Shown here one piece after another: positions 6,983 to 14,524 of a DNA stretch of 17,501 bases. Below the pieces are notes generated by a model. That model was given only the letters and a program-made list of their open reading frames with translations. It was not told the DNA's origin and made no database searches. The translations under genes were made by a program, and so were the position numbers. The stretch is from Pseudorhodobacter sp. Lineage in GTDB: Bacteria > Pseudomonadota > Alphaproteobacteria > Rhodobacterales > Rhodobacteraceae. Within the stretch, counting starts at the first letter, position 1; each line of letters opens with the position of its first letter. The DNA lies in the NCBI GenBank assembly GCA_014378345.1, contig JACMNW010000080.1, forward strand, positions 1-17,501, given 5' to 3'.

Positions 6983-8404
6983 TTACATGTTATAGGCGCT
7001 TTCACCGTGCGAGGTTTGGTCAAGGCCTTGACGTTCGTCATCAGACGAAGACCGCAGGCCGAATACCAGCTTGATTACATAGAACAGCACGAAAGACACG
7101 AGGCCGGACCAGACAAGTGTTAGCCCGACTGCCTTGAGCTGGGTCATCACCTGCGCGGCCATGTCGTAGGCACCGGCAACTGCCGGGAACACCGTGTAAT
7201 CGACCCAGCCCTGACCGCCAAGCGATGGATCGGCTACAATGCCCGTACCGATGGCACCGATGATGCCGCCAATGCAGTGAACACCGAAAACATCAAGGCT
7301 GTCATCATAGCCAAACGCCTTCTTCACCGACGAGACGAAGATATAGCAGACCGGCGAGACGAGCAGACCAAGAACAAGCGCGCCGCCCGGCGAGGCAAAT
7401 CCGCAAGCCGGTGTGATGGCGACCAGACCCGCAACCGCACCTGTTACCGCACCAAGAAGCGATGATCTGCCATGTCGAACCTGTTCGACCAGGCACCACG
7501 CCACGGTGGCTGCCGCCGTGGCGACAAAGGTGTTCAGGAAGGCCAGTGCGGTAATGGCGTTCGCCTCCAGGTTGGACCCAGCATTGAAGCCGAACCAACC
7601 GACCCACAGAAGCGCCGCCCCGACCATAGTCAGCGTCAGGCTGTGCGGCGGCATCGGTTCTTTGTTGTGGCCAATACGCGGACCGATAACCAAACAGCCT
7701 ACCAGACCAGCGATACCCGCGTTGATGTGCACGACCGTACCGCCCGCAAAATCAAGCGCGCCTTTGGCCCAGAGATAACCCATATCAGCCGGGAAATCGA
7801 CGAGGAAGTCCGGGCCTGCCCAGAACCAAACCATATGTGCGATCGGATAATAGGCCAGCAGCGACCAGCCGATGACGAACAGCATCAGTGGCCAGAACTT
7901 GATTCGTTCGGCAAACGCCCCGATGAACAGCGCGGGGGTGATGCAGGCAAACGTCATCTGGAAAATGACGAAGGTATATTCCGGAATGTAGACGTTGTTA
8001 GAGAATGTCGCAGCAAAGGTGCCAGTGCTGACGCCCGCAAGCATCGCTTTGGACAGACCGCCGATAAAGGGGGAACCAGCGGTGAAGGCGAGGCTGTATC
8101 CAACCACAACCCACATGATCGCGCAGATCGATACGATCATGAAGACCTGCATCAACAGGCTGAGCATGTTCTTGGTGCGCACCAGGCCACCGTAAAACAG
8201 CGCCAGTGCCGGGATTGCCATCATGAGAACCAGCGCGGAAGACACCAGCATCCAGGTGGTGTCACCCTTGTTGACCATCGTCGCCATCTGCTCAACTGAC
8301 GGGTTCTGAATTGGCCCGGTGGCGTCTTGCGCCCAAGCCGGTAGGCTGACGAAAGTTGTGGCAGCAAATGCACCCAACCCCGCGAATTTCGTTAATTTGT
8401 TCAT
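6983..8404 (-). CDS. amtB: Ammonium transporter
   Basis: The product is 473 residues with a cleavable signal peptide (residues 1-25, ending PAWAQ) and about eleven membrane helices, as in AmtB/Amt trimers that conduct ammonium across the inner membrane. Family landmarks are visible: Asp218 and the first pore histidine His226 in LDFAGGTVVHINAG, the second pore histidine His376 in FGVHCIGGIIG, FNAGSNLE, and a cytosolic C-terminal tail GLDQTSHGESAYNM. That tail is the part that contacts the PII protein. The frame extends upstream into glnK, but the ATG at 8404 gives the signal peptide and has GGGGACG ahead of it. It lies 22 bases downstream of glnK, so the two should be co-transcribed and likely nitrogen-regulated. 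Confidence 0.97.
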   Translation of the reverse strand: MNKLTKFAGLGAFAATTFVSLPAWAQDATGPIQNPSVEQMATMVNKGDTTWMLVSSALVLMMAIPALALFYGGLVRTKNMLSLLMQVFMIVSICAIMWVVVGYSLAFTAGSPFIGGLSKAMLAGVSTGTFAATFSNNVYIPEYTFVIFQMTFACITPALFIGAFAERIKFWPLMLFVIGWSLLAYYPIAHMVWFWAGPDFLVDFPADMGYLWAKGALDFAGGTVVHINAGIAGLVGCLVIGPRIGHNKEPMPPHSLTLTMVGAALLWVGWFGFNAGSNLEANAITALAFLNTFVATAAATVAWCLVEQVRHGRSSLLGAVTGAVAGLVAITPACGFASPGGALVLGLLVSPVCYIFVSSVKKAFGYDDSLDVFGVHCIGGIIGAIGTGIVADPSLGGQGWVDYTVFPAVAGAYDMAAQVMTQLKAVGLTLVWSGLVSFVLFYVIKLVFGLRSSSDDERQGLDQTSHGESAYNM

Positions 8405-8426
8405 CGTTTGCGTCCCCATGCCGTTT

Positions 8427-8765
8427 TTACAGCGCTTCGTCATCTGTTTCGCCGGTACGCACACGCAAAGCCTGCTGCACATCCAACACAAAAATCTTGC
8501 CATCCCCGATTTTGCCGGTCTTGGCGGTTTTGCCGATCGTCTCGACCACCTGATCGGCCAAAGCGTCGGCAACAACGATTTCAAGCCGGACCTTTGGCAC
8601 AAAGTTCACGGCGTATTCAGCGCCGCGGTAAATTTCCGTGTGGCCGGATTGGGATCCAAATCCCTTAATCTCGGTCACCATCATGCCGCGCACGCCGATG
8701 GCTGTCAGCGCTTCGCGGACCTCCTCCAGCTTGAACGGTTTAATTGCAGCTATGATGAGTTTCAC
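8427..8765 (-). CDS. glnK: PII nitrogen regulatory protein, GlnK type, GTG start
   Basis: The product is 112 residues, the exact PII length, starting at a GTG (VKLIIAAIKPFKLEEV). Tyr51 in the T-loop (EIYRGAEYAVNF) is the expected uridylylation site. The B-loop TGKIGDGKIFV binds ATP/ADP, and the C-terminal RVRTGETDDEAL is also typical. PII trimers sense 2-oxoglutarate, ATP/ADP and glutamine and, in this setting, plug the AmtB channel when nitrogen is plentiful. GAAGGGGGA lies just upstream of the start. An ATG two bases upstream is out of frame and meets TGA at once (ATGTGA), so GTG is the only sensible start. The assignment as GlnK and not GlnB rests on linkage to amtB. Confidence 0.95.
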   Translation of the reverse strand: MKLIIAAIKPFKLEEVREALTAIGVRGMMVTEIKGFGSQSGHTEIYRGAEYAVNFVPKVRLEIVVADALADQVVETIGKTAKTGKIGDGKIFVLDVQQALRVRTGETDDEAL

Positions 8766-9024
8766 ATCGCTCCCCCTTCTTTGGCTGGGGTTTCTGACAG
8801 CCCCCAAGAAAGGGAAACGGGTTTCGCAGATGCAGCACAAGAATTCTGCGGCGCAAAACTGCCGAGTCTTTCGGTTAAACGCACAAAAATTGCACATATT
8901 AGTTAATACGATTGTTTTTTAGGCGCTTTCAAAACACGAATCACCGCAGCAACCGCTCCACATTCCGTAACCGCCGGGTTATGGTGCGGCAAAACAAGTC
9001 GCACGGCAGAACGGCGGATCAGGC
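8766..9024. promoter_or_regulatory. Divergent control region between glnK and the penicillin-binding protein gene
   Basis: These 259 bases must hold the promoters of the glnK-amtB unit (minus) and of the penicillin-binding protein (plus). The stretch 8870-8925 is clearly AT-rich compared with the rest. Within it GCACA occurs twice (8881 and 8892), 11 bases apart in the same orientation, about one helical turn. This is near the NtrC consensus half-site, but not in the inverted order GCAC-N7-GTGC that NtrC uses. I see no convincing sigma-54 -24/-12 pair. A promoter here is certain in principle, but its exact position is not visible. Confidence 0.4.
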
Positions 9025-11232
9025 ATGAGTGGTACGGGTAACGGGAATGGTCCGCTAAAGGCTGACCGGCGCTATGCGGCGCAGCGCGCGCCTTCGCAAA
9101 GCAGTGGCGGCAGCGGGCGGCGGCCTGCGAAAACGGCAAACCGGGCCAGCCCAAGGCGGCCCCGGCGCAACCCGATCATGGCATTGCTGGTGGGGTTTGT
9201 GCGGCTGATCTGGCGGATGATCTGGGGCATCGGCTGGCGCGTCGGATTTGTGTTTGCGATGATTCTTGGCGGAGCGGTTCTTTATTTTTATGTACAGCTG
9301 CCCCCGGTGGATGATCTGCTGGACGGTCGGGCGCGCGGGTCTGTCACCATGCTTGACCGCAATGACAAGGTATTTGCCTGGCGCGGCGAAACCTTTGGTG
9401 GGCAGATTACCGCAGATACGGTATCGCCTGATCTGCTGCACGCGGTTGTAGCGACCGAAGACAAGCGGTTTTATAGCCATTTCGGCATCAGTCCACGTGG
9501 TATAGCCTCTGCCATACGTATCAACCTGTCGGAAGGGCGCGGGCCGTTAAGTGGTAACGGCGGATCGACCATCACGCAACAGGTGGCAAAGTTGCTGTGT
9601 CTTGGCACGCCCTATAATACGACAGACTGGAAATCTGAGGCCGCATATGAAGAAGACTGTCGGTCCGGCGGCATCTTGCGAAAGCTGAAAGAAATTCCTT
9701 ATGCGATGGCAATGGAAGCCAAATATTCCAAGGCAGAAATCCTGACAATTTATTTCAATCGGGCCTATCTGGGTGCTGGTGCGCGCGGGTTCGAGGCGGC
9801 AGCGCAACGCTATTTCGGCAAATCAGCGAACGAGGTAGGTCCAGCAGAAGCCGCAATGTTGGCGGGTTTGTTGAAAGCGCCATCAAAATACGCACCCACC
9901 AACAGCTTGAAACGGGCGCAGGACCGGGGGGCTGTTGTTTTGGGTCTGATGGAAGAACAGGGGTATCTGACGCCTGCCCAGGTAGATGACGCGAAAGCCA
10001 ATCCGGCGCGGCTGTCGGCGGCGGCGGAAACCAAATCGGGCGGGTTCTTTGCCGATTGGGTGATGGATTCAGCACCAGCATTTTTAACGTCTGAAACAAC
10101 TGAAGATGTGGTGGTGCGGTCTACACTCGACCCTGCCTTGCAAAAGGCGGCTGAACAGGCTTTGACCTATGTTTTTGAAAACAAGGTATCAGACGGATCT
10201 ACCGCTCAGGCTGCCATCGTTGTGATGTCTGCCGATGGTGCCGTGCGCGCCATGGTTGGTGGTCGGCAAACCGAAGCGCCGGGGTCTTTCAACCGGGCGA
10301 CCCAAGCCAAACGGCAAACAGGATCGGCATTCAAACCCTTTGTTTATGCAGCGGCGCTGGATCTGGGCTATAGTCCGGCGGATTATGTGGAAGACACGCC
10401 ACTGACGATTAACATCCCCGGGTCTGGGCCTTGGACGCCAGAGAATTACGACCGTACCTTTAAAGGCATGATGACCCTGACCCAAGCCTTGGAGGAAAGC
10501 CGCAATATTCCGGCCGTTCGGATATCTGAGGCGGTGGGGCGCGAGGCGGTGCGCGCAGTGGCCAATAACTTTGGTATCCAAAGCGATCTGGCGGCAGGGC
10601 CAGCCTTGGCGCTTGGGGCTTCTGAATCGACGCTGTTGGAAATGACCGGGGCCTATGCGGGCATCCTGAACGGCGGGTCATCGGTAACACCTTATGGCGT
10701 GAACGATTTGCGCGTCAAAGGCGATGACGAATCGCTGATGGGGGTAAGTGGCGGTATTGGAGAGAGGGTCATTTCCGAACAGGCGGCGCGATATCTGACC
10801 TATATGATGGCGCAGGTGGTGCAATCGGGCACCGGCGCGCGCGCCAAGCTGGACGGTCGGGAAGCTGCAGGCAAAACCGGCACCACTACCGCAGGGCGCG
10901 ATGCCTGGTTCATTGGGTTTACTGCGGATTATGTAACCGGCGTCTGGATGGGGTATGACGACAACACGCCGTTAAAGGGCGTGACCGGCGGCGGATTGCC
11001 TGCTGAGATCTGGCACGAGGTGATGGTGCGGGTCGAAGACGGATTGCCGGTGACGCCGTTGCCGATGGATGTGCCAGAGCCGAAATTGCCGCCAGGGGCG
11101 GATGTGCAGCCGGAATATCAGCCGGACGCGCTATCCGGTGACGTGCTGATCGAGCGTATGCCTGCGCCGCAGGACAACATTGATCCTGTCGAGCGTGTTT
11201 TGCGCAACCTGCTAGGGATATCGGATAACTGA
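9025..11232 (+). CDS. Class A penicillin-binding protein (PBP1A-type transglycosylase/transpeptidase)
   Basis: The product is a 735-residue inner-membrane enzyme that polymerises and cross-links peptidoglycan in the periplasm. A basic, Gly/Ser/Arg-rich cytosolic tail (residues 1-50) is followed by a membrane anchor (about 70-92). The GT51 transglycosylase domain has EDKRFYSHFG with catalytic Glu145, GGSTITQQVAK, RKLKEI, and a YLGAGARGFEAAAQRYFGK helix. The transpeptidase domain has SAFK (Ser434, Lys437), SRN (492-494) and KTG (617-619), so both active sites are complete. An acidic/cysteine-containing insert (residues about 192-214) sits between the GT51 motifs. It is shorter than E. coli PBP1A, which fits lack of the OB insert. 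The C-terminal tail is proline- and acid-rich. It ends only 6 bases from the convergent mlaC gene. Confidence 0.95.
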   Translation: MSGTGNGNGPLKADRRYAAQRAPSQSSGGSGRRPAKTANRASPRRPRRNPIMALLVGFVRLIWRMIWGIGWRVGFVFAMILGGAVLYFYVQLPPVDDLLDGRARGSVTMLDRNDKVFAWRGETFGGQITADTVSPDLLHAVVATEDKRFYSHFGISPRGIASAIRINLSEGRGPLSGNGGSTITQQVAKLLCLGTPYNTTDWKSEAAYEEDCRSGGILRKLKEIPYAMAMEAKYSKAEILTIYFNRAYLGAGARGFEAAAQRYFGKSANEVGPAEAAMLAGLLKAPSKYAPTNSLKRAQDRGAVVLGLMEEQGYLTPAQVDDAKANPARLSAAAETKSGGFFADWVMDSAPAFLTSETTEDVVVRSTLDPALQKAAEQALTYVFENKVSDGSTAQAAIVVMSADGAVRAMVGGRQTEAPGSFNRATQAKRQTGSAFKPFVYAAALDLGYSPADYVEDTPLTINIPGSGPWTPENYDRTFKGMMTLTQALEESRNIPAVRISEAVGREAVRAVANNFGIQSDLAAGPALALGASESTLLEMTGAYAGILNGGSSVTPYGVNDLRVKGDDESLMGVSGGIGERVISEQAARYLTYMMAQVVQSGTGARAKLDGREAAGKTGTTTAGRDAWFIGFTADYVTGVWMGYDDNTPLKGVTGGGLPAEIWHEVMVRVEDGLPVTPLPMDVPEPKLPPGADVQPEYQPDALSGDVLIERMPAPQDNIDPVERVLRNLLGISDN

Positions 11233-11238
11233 CGGGAC

Positions 11239-11847
11239 TTAGATGGACTTTAAATCTTCGATAAGTTGATCGATATTGCCCTTGCGCTTGTCCAGCAAAG
11301 CACCGATTTCGGCCCGTTCTGATGCAAGCATATTGACGCCTTCGATGATCAGATTGAAAAACAGGTCCTTGCCGGATTTATCTGATACGTGCCAGCGCAG
11401 ATCAAACGGTGTCTCGCCGGGCAGATAGGCAACCGAGATCACCTCAAAATAACTTTTCAGTGGCTTGGCATCGGTCACTTCAATACGTCCGCCCGCAAAT
11501 TCGCGAAAACGGCGGCCATACTTACGGCTGATATACCTTTGGAAGGCTTTGGTAAAAGCTGACAATTGACCCTTAGTGGCCGATTTTGCCGCCACACCAA
11601 GCGCGGACCGAGCAATAACGGGCACATCGGCAAAACGTGCGAACAGTTTTTCGAAATCACCCAGCATCGCGGATTCTGATTTGCCGGAATTGATAATGCT
11701 GTTCAGCGTATCAATCGTACGCCCAACCAGCGCACGCGCGTCGTCGACGGTCAGCGCAAGGGCAAAGCGTGGCATAGCAAGCGTTACCGCGCCTGCGGCG
11801 ATTACAACGCCAAAACCACGGCGAGACAGAGATACATCATTGCGCAT
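11239..11847 (-). CDS. mlaC: MlaC-like periplasmic phospholipid-binding protein with Tat-type signal
   Basis: The product is 202 residues of the MlaC/Ttg2D (Tol_Tim-like) family. In E. coli, MlaC ferries phospholipid between the outer-membrane MlaA complex and the inner-membrane MlaFEDB transporter. The N-terminus has SRRGFG followed by a hydrophobic stretch and ALA, which is a twin-arginine export signal, not a plain Sec one. The mature part shows the family pattern: an amphipathic helical start (DDARALVGRTIDTLNSI), FTKAFQRYISRKYGRRF, and a beta-rich end with FDLRWHVSDKSGKDLFFNLIIEGVNML. The start at 11847 has GAGGA 5 bases ahead and overlaps the end of mlaA by 11 bases, so the pair is translationally coupled. 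The symbol is by homology; the adjoining ATPase and permease are absent. Confidence 0.85.
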   Translation of the reverse strand: MRNDVSLSRRGFGVVIAAGAVTLAMPRFALALTVDDARALVGRTIDTLNSIINSGKSESAMLGDFEKLFARFADVPVIARSALGVAAKSATKGQLSAFTKAFQRYISRKYGRRFREFAGGRIEVTDAKPLKSYFEVISVAYLPGETPFDLRWHVSDKSGKDLFFNLIIEGVNMLASERAEIGALLDKRKGNIDQLIEDLKSI

Positions 11848-12616
11848 AGGGGTCCTCATACGGGTCAACGAAACTGTCGTCGGTTGTGGTTTGACCAAGC
11901 GCAAACCGACGGTTTTGCAAATACAGCAGGCGCGATTGTGCGTAGCTGTCTGCTGCTTCATACAGAAGCTGGTCAACAATTTCGGAATAACGATCACGAT
12001 CGCCAAGTTTTGAGCCGATTTTCGCCACTGTCGCGTAGCTGGCTTTGGGTTCCGGCAAAGCAAGGCGCACAGGGTTGAGGGCAACATCAACAATAATGCC
12101 GACGAAATCGCGTTCAGTAGAGGGGCCGATAAACGGAAGCTCCACATAGTTGCCCTCGCCGGCCCCCCAGACATGCAGGGTCTCGCCAAAATCGGTTGGT
12201 TTGCCCGGCAGACCGAGGGCAGTGGCAGTATCAAACAGGCCGCCAATGCCAAAAACCGTATTCACGGCAAAGCGCAGCGTGTTTTGGCCTGCATTCGCAA
12301 TACGGCCCTGCAGCAGATTGTTGGCAACGTCGCCCGGCGCATCAAGATTGCTGGCGAAATTCGCGACACCCCGTTTGACGGGTTCTGGAAGGACAGACCC
12401 GTATGCGCCCGCAGCTGGCCGCACCAACGCCCGATCTACGGCTTGATTGAATGCGTGAACTTCGCGATTTTCAACCTCTTTCGGGTCTGTGATGCCTTGC
12501 GGCGCGGGTGCCACCGCACAGCCTGCAAGACTTATCGCAAGAACTGTTGCCAACAGCGCCCTGTTGCGGCAATTCTTTGCGTGTCGATAAGAAAGCAATG
12601 GATTGGTAAGGTTCAT
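11837..12616 (-). CDS. mlaA: MlaA (VacJ) family outer-membrane lipoprotein
   Basis: The product is 259 residues with a lipoprotein signal peptide. The lipobox is SLAGC, with Cys33 as the lipidated residue, and an AVAPAP linker follows. MlaA family phrases follow in order: NREVHAFNQAVDR, the KRGVANFASNLDAPGDVANNLLQG stretch (positions about 97-119), RFAVNTVFGIGGLFDTA, the DFGETLHVWG block, and ELPFIGPS. In E. coli this ring-shaped protein removes phospholipids from the outer leaflet of the outer membrane and passes them to MlaC. Here mlaC is the next gene, overlapping the stop. AGGAAG directly abuts the chosen ATG, an unusually short spacing, so the GGGCGGGAA further up may be the real ribosome contact. 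The C-terminal tail is acidic (DDSFVDPYEDPYAQ). Confidence 0.92.
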   Translation of the reverse strand: MNLTNPLLSYRHAKNCRNRALLATVLAISLAGCAVAPAPQGITDPKEVENREVHAFNQAVDRALVRPAAGAYGSVLPEPVKRGVANFASNLDAPGDVANNLLQGRIANAGQNTLRFAVNTVFGIGGLFDTATALGLPGKPTDFGETLHVWGAGEGNYVELPFIGPSTERDFVGIIVDVALNPVRLALPEPKASYATVAKIGSKLGDRDRYSEIVDQLLYEAADSYAQSRLLYLQNRRFALGQTTTDDSFVDPYEDPYAQ

Positions 12617-12796
12617 CTTCCTAGGTTCCCGCCCACAAAACGCCACACAAAAGCTGTCTCGAAGGATAATCAGGCATAAGCTGCCTTGCATGCGATGACA
12701 ACATTCAAGCGTGGCAAACCAGGAAAATCTGGTTGTTTTCCGCCGAGAATGACCAGTGGTTTATGACAAGAGACAGAACAAACAGGACGCAAATTG
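12617..12796. promoter_or_regulatory. Divergent intergenic region between mlaA and the type I secretion genes
   Basis: These 180 bases separate two outward-facing units, so promoters for both must lie here. The only visible structure is a 6-base-pair stem (AACCAG at 12717, CTGGTT at 12729, loop GAAAAT) followed by GTTTTC. On the plus strand it looks like a small attenuator or terminator ahead of the ABC gene. No gene, tRNA or recognisable operator was found. Confidence 0.35.
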
Positions 12797-14524
12797 ATGA
12801 TGTCACTACGGGGTTTGGCCGAACTGCGCGCCGCAAGACGGCAATCGCGGATGGCAATGGTTGCCGTGTTTATCTTTAGTGTGTTTGTGAACCTTCTGAT
12901 GCTGACATCATCCCTATACATGTTACAGGTCTATGACAGGGTGTTGGGCAGCAGGTCGGTTGAAACGCTGGTTGCCCTTTCAATACTGGTGGCATTTTTG
13001 TTTCTGGCAATGGGCATACTGGACCATGCCCGCGCCCGGATCATGGCGCGCATCGGCGCGCGTCTGCAAGACGGGTTGGACAGGCGGGTGTTTTCTGCGG
13101 CCGTACACCGGTTGACCTTATCACCGGGCGACCCTGCAGCCCTTGCTGCCCAACGCGACCTTGAGGCTGTGCAAAGGCTTTGGGCATCGCCTGTGTTGCT
13201 TGCCTTGTTCGATATTCCGTGGACCCCGTTCTTTATTGCCGCGATTTTTGTATTTCATGCGTGGCTTGGCTGGTTGGCCATCGCAGGTGGTCTGATTCTG
13301 GTAGTGGTGGCGCTGCTGAACAAACGCAGTTCCGAATTCCCGCTGACCCGCGCCAATGCCGCCGGTATGCAGGCAGAGCGACTGTCAGATAACCTGAAAT
13401 CAGAAGCAGAGGCAGTGCAGGCCCTTGGCATGGCAGGCGCAGGATTTGACCGGTGGCAAAAGGCGCGCGCGCTGGCGCTGGCGCAAAGTATTGAAGCCGC
13501 CGATTTGACGGGTGCGTTCAGCTCTGTGACCAAAGTATTCCGGATGTTTTTGCAATCGGCCATGCTGGGGCTTGGCGCGTGGTTGGTGCTGCGCGGCGAG
13601 CTAAGTTCAGGCGCCATGATTGCGGGGTCAATTTTGATGGGTCGCGCACTGGCCCCGATTGAACAGGCGGTAGGAAGCTGGCCTTTGGTCAGCCGTGCCC
13701 GCGAAGGCCATACCCGGCTTGCCGACCTGCTGTCGCGCACCCCGATAGAGCCGCCACGCACCGCCCTTCCCCGGCCAAGGGCCATTCTAGAGGCGCAGAA
13801 CCTTTCGGTGGTGCCGCCGGGTGACAACCAGCCCGTGCTGCGATCTGTCAGTTTTCGGCTTGATCCGGGGCAGGCCTTGGGGATTATCGGGCCGTCCGGG
13901 TGTGGAAAATCATCACTTGCCCGCGCGTTGATTGGGGTTTGGCGGCCTGCCGGGGGTAAGGTGCGGCTGGATGGCGCGACATTGGATCAATATGATCCCG
14001 ATGTGTTGGGCAGCTATTTTGGCTATTTGCCCCAGCGCATTACGCTGTTTGATGGCACCATCGCGCAAAACATCGCACGCCTGCAAGAAGCGCCTGATGG
14101 CTTGAAGGTGGTGGAGGCGGCAAAGAAAGCCGCAGCGCATGACATGATCGTCAAGCTGCCAGATGGCTATGATACGCGTGTATCGACCCTTGGCGGGCGG
14201 CTGTCCGGCGGGCAGATACAGCGCATCGGCTTGGCCCGCGCGTTGTACGGCGACCCGGTGATTTTGGTGCTGGATGAACCCAATTCCAACCTTGATAACG
14301 ACGGGTCACTGGCCCTTAACCTTGCCATCCGCGAAATGAAGGCCGACGGCCGCGCCGTTCTGATCATGGCGCACCGGCCTGCTGCCATTCAGGAATGTGA
14401 TCTTCTATTGGTGCTGGAAGACGGCGCGCGCCGCGCTTTTGGTCCGCGCGACCAAGTCCTGAAGGATATGGTCAAAAACCATGCCGAAATTGCCAAAACC
14501 ACGGCACCCGGGGGTGTTGCATGA
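12797..14524 (+). CDS. Type I secretion ABC transporter (PrtD-like permease-ATPase)
   Basis: The product is a 575-residue fused exporter. The N-terminal half has six membrane helices (first about 20-40, last about 270-290) with the PrtD/HlyB-type phrase LYMLQVYDRVLGSRSVETL just after the first. The ATPase half has Walker A GPSGCGKSS (365-373, Lys371), signature LSGGQ (469-473), Walker B ILVLDEP (Asp493, Glu494) and the switch histidine in MAHRP. There is no N-terminal peptidase domain, which fits exporters of RTX-type proteins with C-terminal signals. It would energise a tripartite channel with the adaptor encoded next, whose ATG overlaps this stop by 4 bases. The start has two adjacent ATGs; the first (12797) has CAGGAC 9 bases ahead. 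The substrate is not in the window. Confidence 0.92.
   Translation: MMSLRGLAELRAARRQSRMAMVAVFIFSVFVNLLMLTSSLYMLQVYDRVLGSRSVETLVALSILVAFLFLAMGILDHARARIMARIGARLQDGLDRRVFSAAVHRLTLSPGDPAALAAQRDLEAVQRLWASPVLLALFDIPWTPFFIAAIFVFHAWLGWLAIAGGLILVVVALLNKRSSEFPLTRANAAGMQAERLSDNLKSEAEAVQALGMAGAGFDRWQKARALALAQSIEAADLTGAFSSVTKVFRMFLQSAMLGLGAWLVLRGELSSGAMIAGSILMGRALAPIEQAVGSWPLVSRAREGHTRLADLLSRTPIEPPRTALPRPRAILEAQNLSVVPPGDNQPVLRSVSFRLDPGQALGIIGPSGCGKSSLARALIGVWRPAGGKVRLDGATLDQYDPDVLGSYFGYLPQRITLFDGTIAQNIARLQEAPDGLKVVEAAKKAAAHDMIVKLPDGYDTRVSTLGGRLSGGQIQRIGLARALYGDPVILVLDEPNSNLDNDGSLALNLAIREMKADGRAVLIMAHRPAAIQECDLLLVLEDGARRAFGPRDQVLKDMVKNHAEIAKTTAPGGVA

Noticed and set aside
7472..8299. Long plus-strand open frame (275 residues) opposite amtB
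   Set aside because: It is the antisense of amtB, with a composition rich in His, Arg, Asp and Gln and no family resemblance. amtB itself is unmistakable.
8881..8896. NtrC site upstream of glnK
   Set aside because: NtrC sites need GCAC and GTGC in inverted order. Here both halves are GCAC, so it is reported only as a direct repeat.
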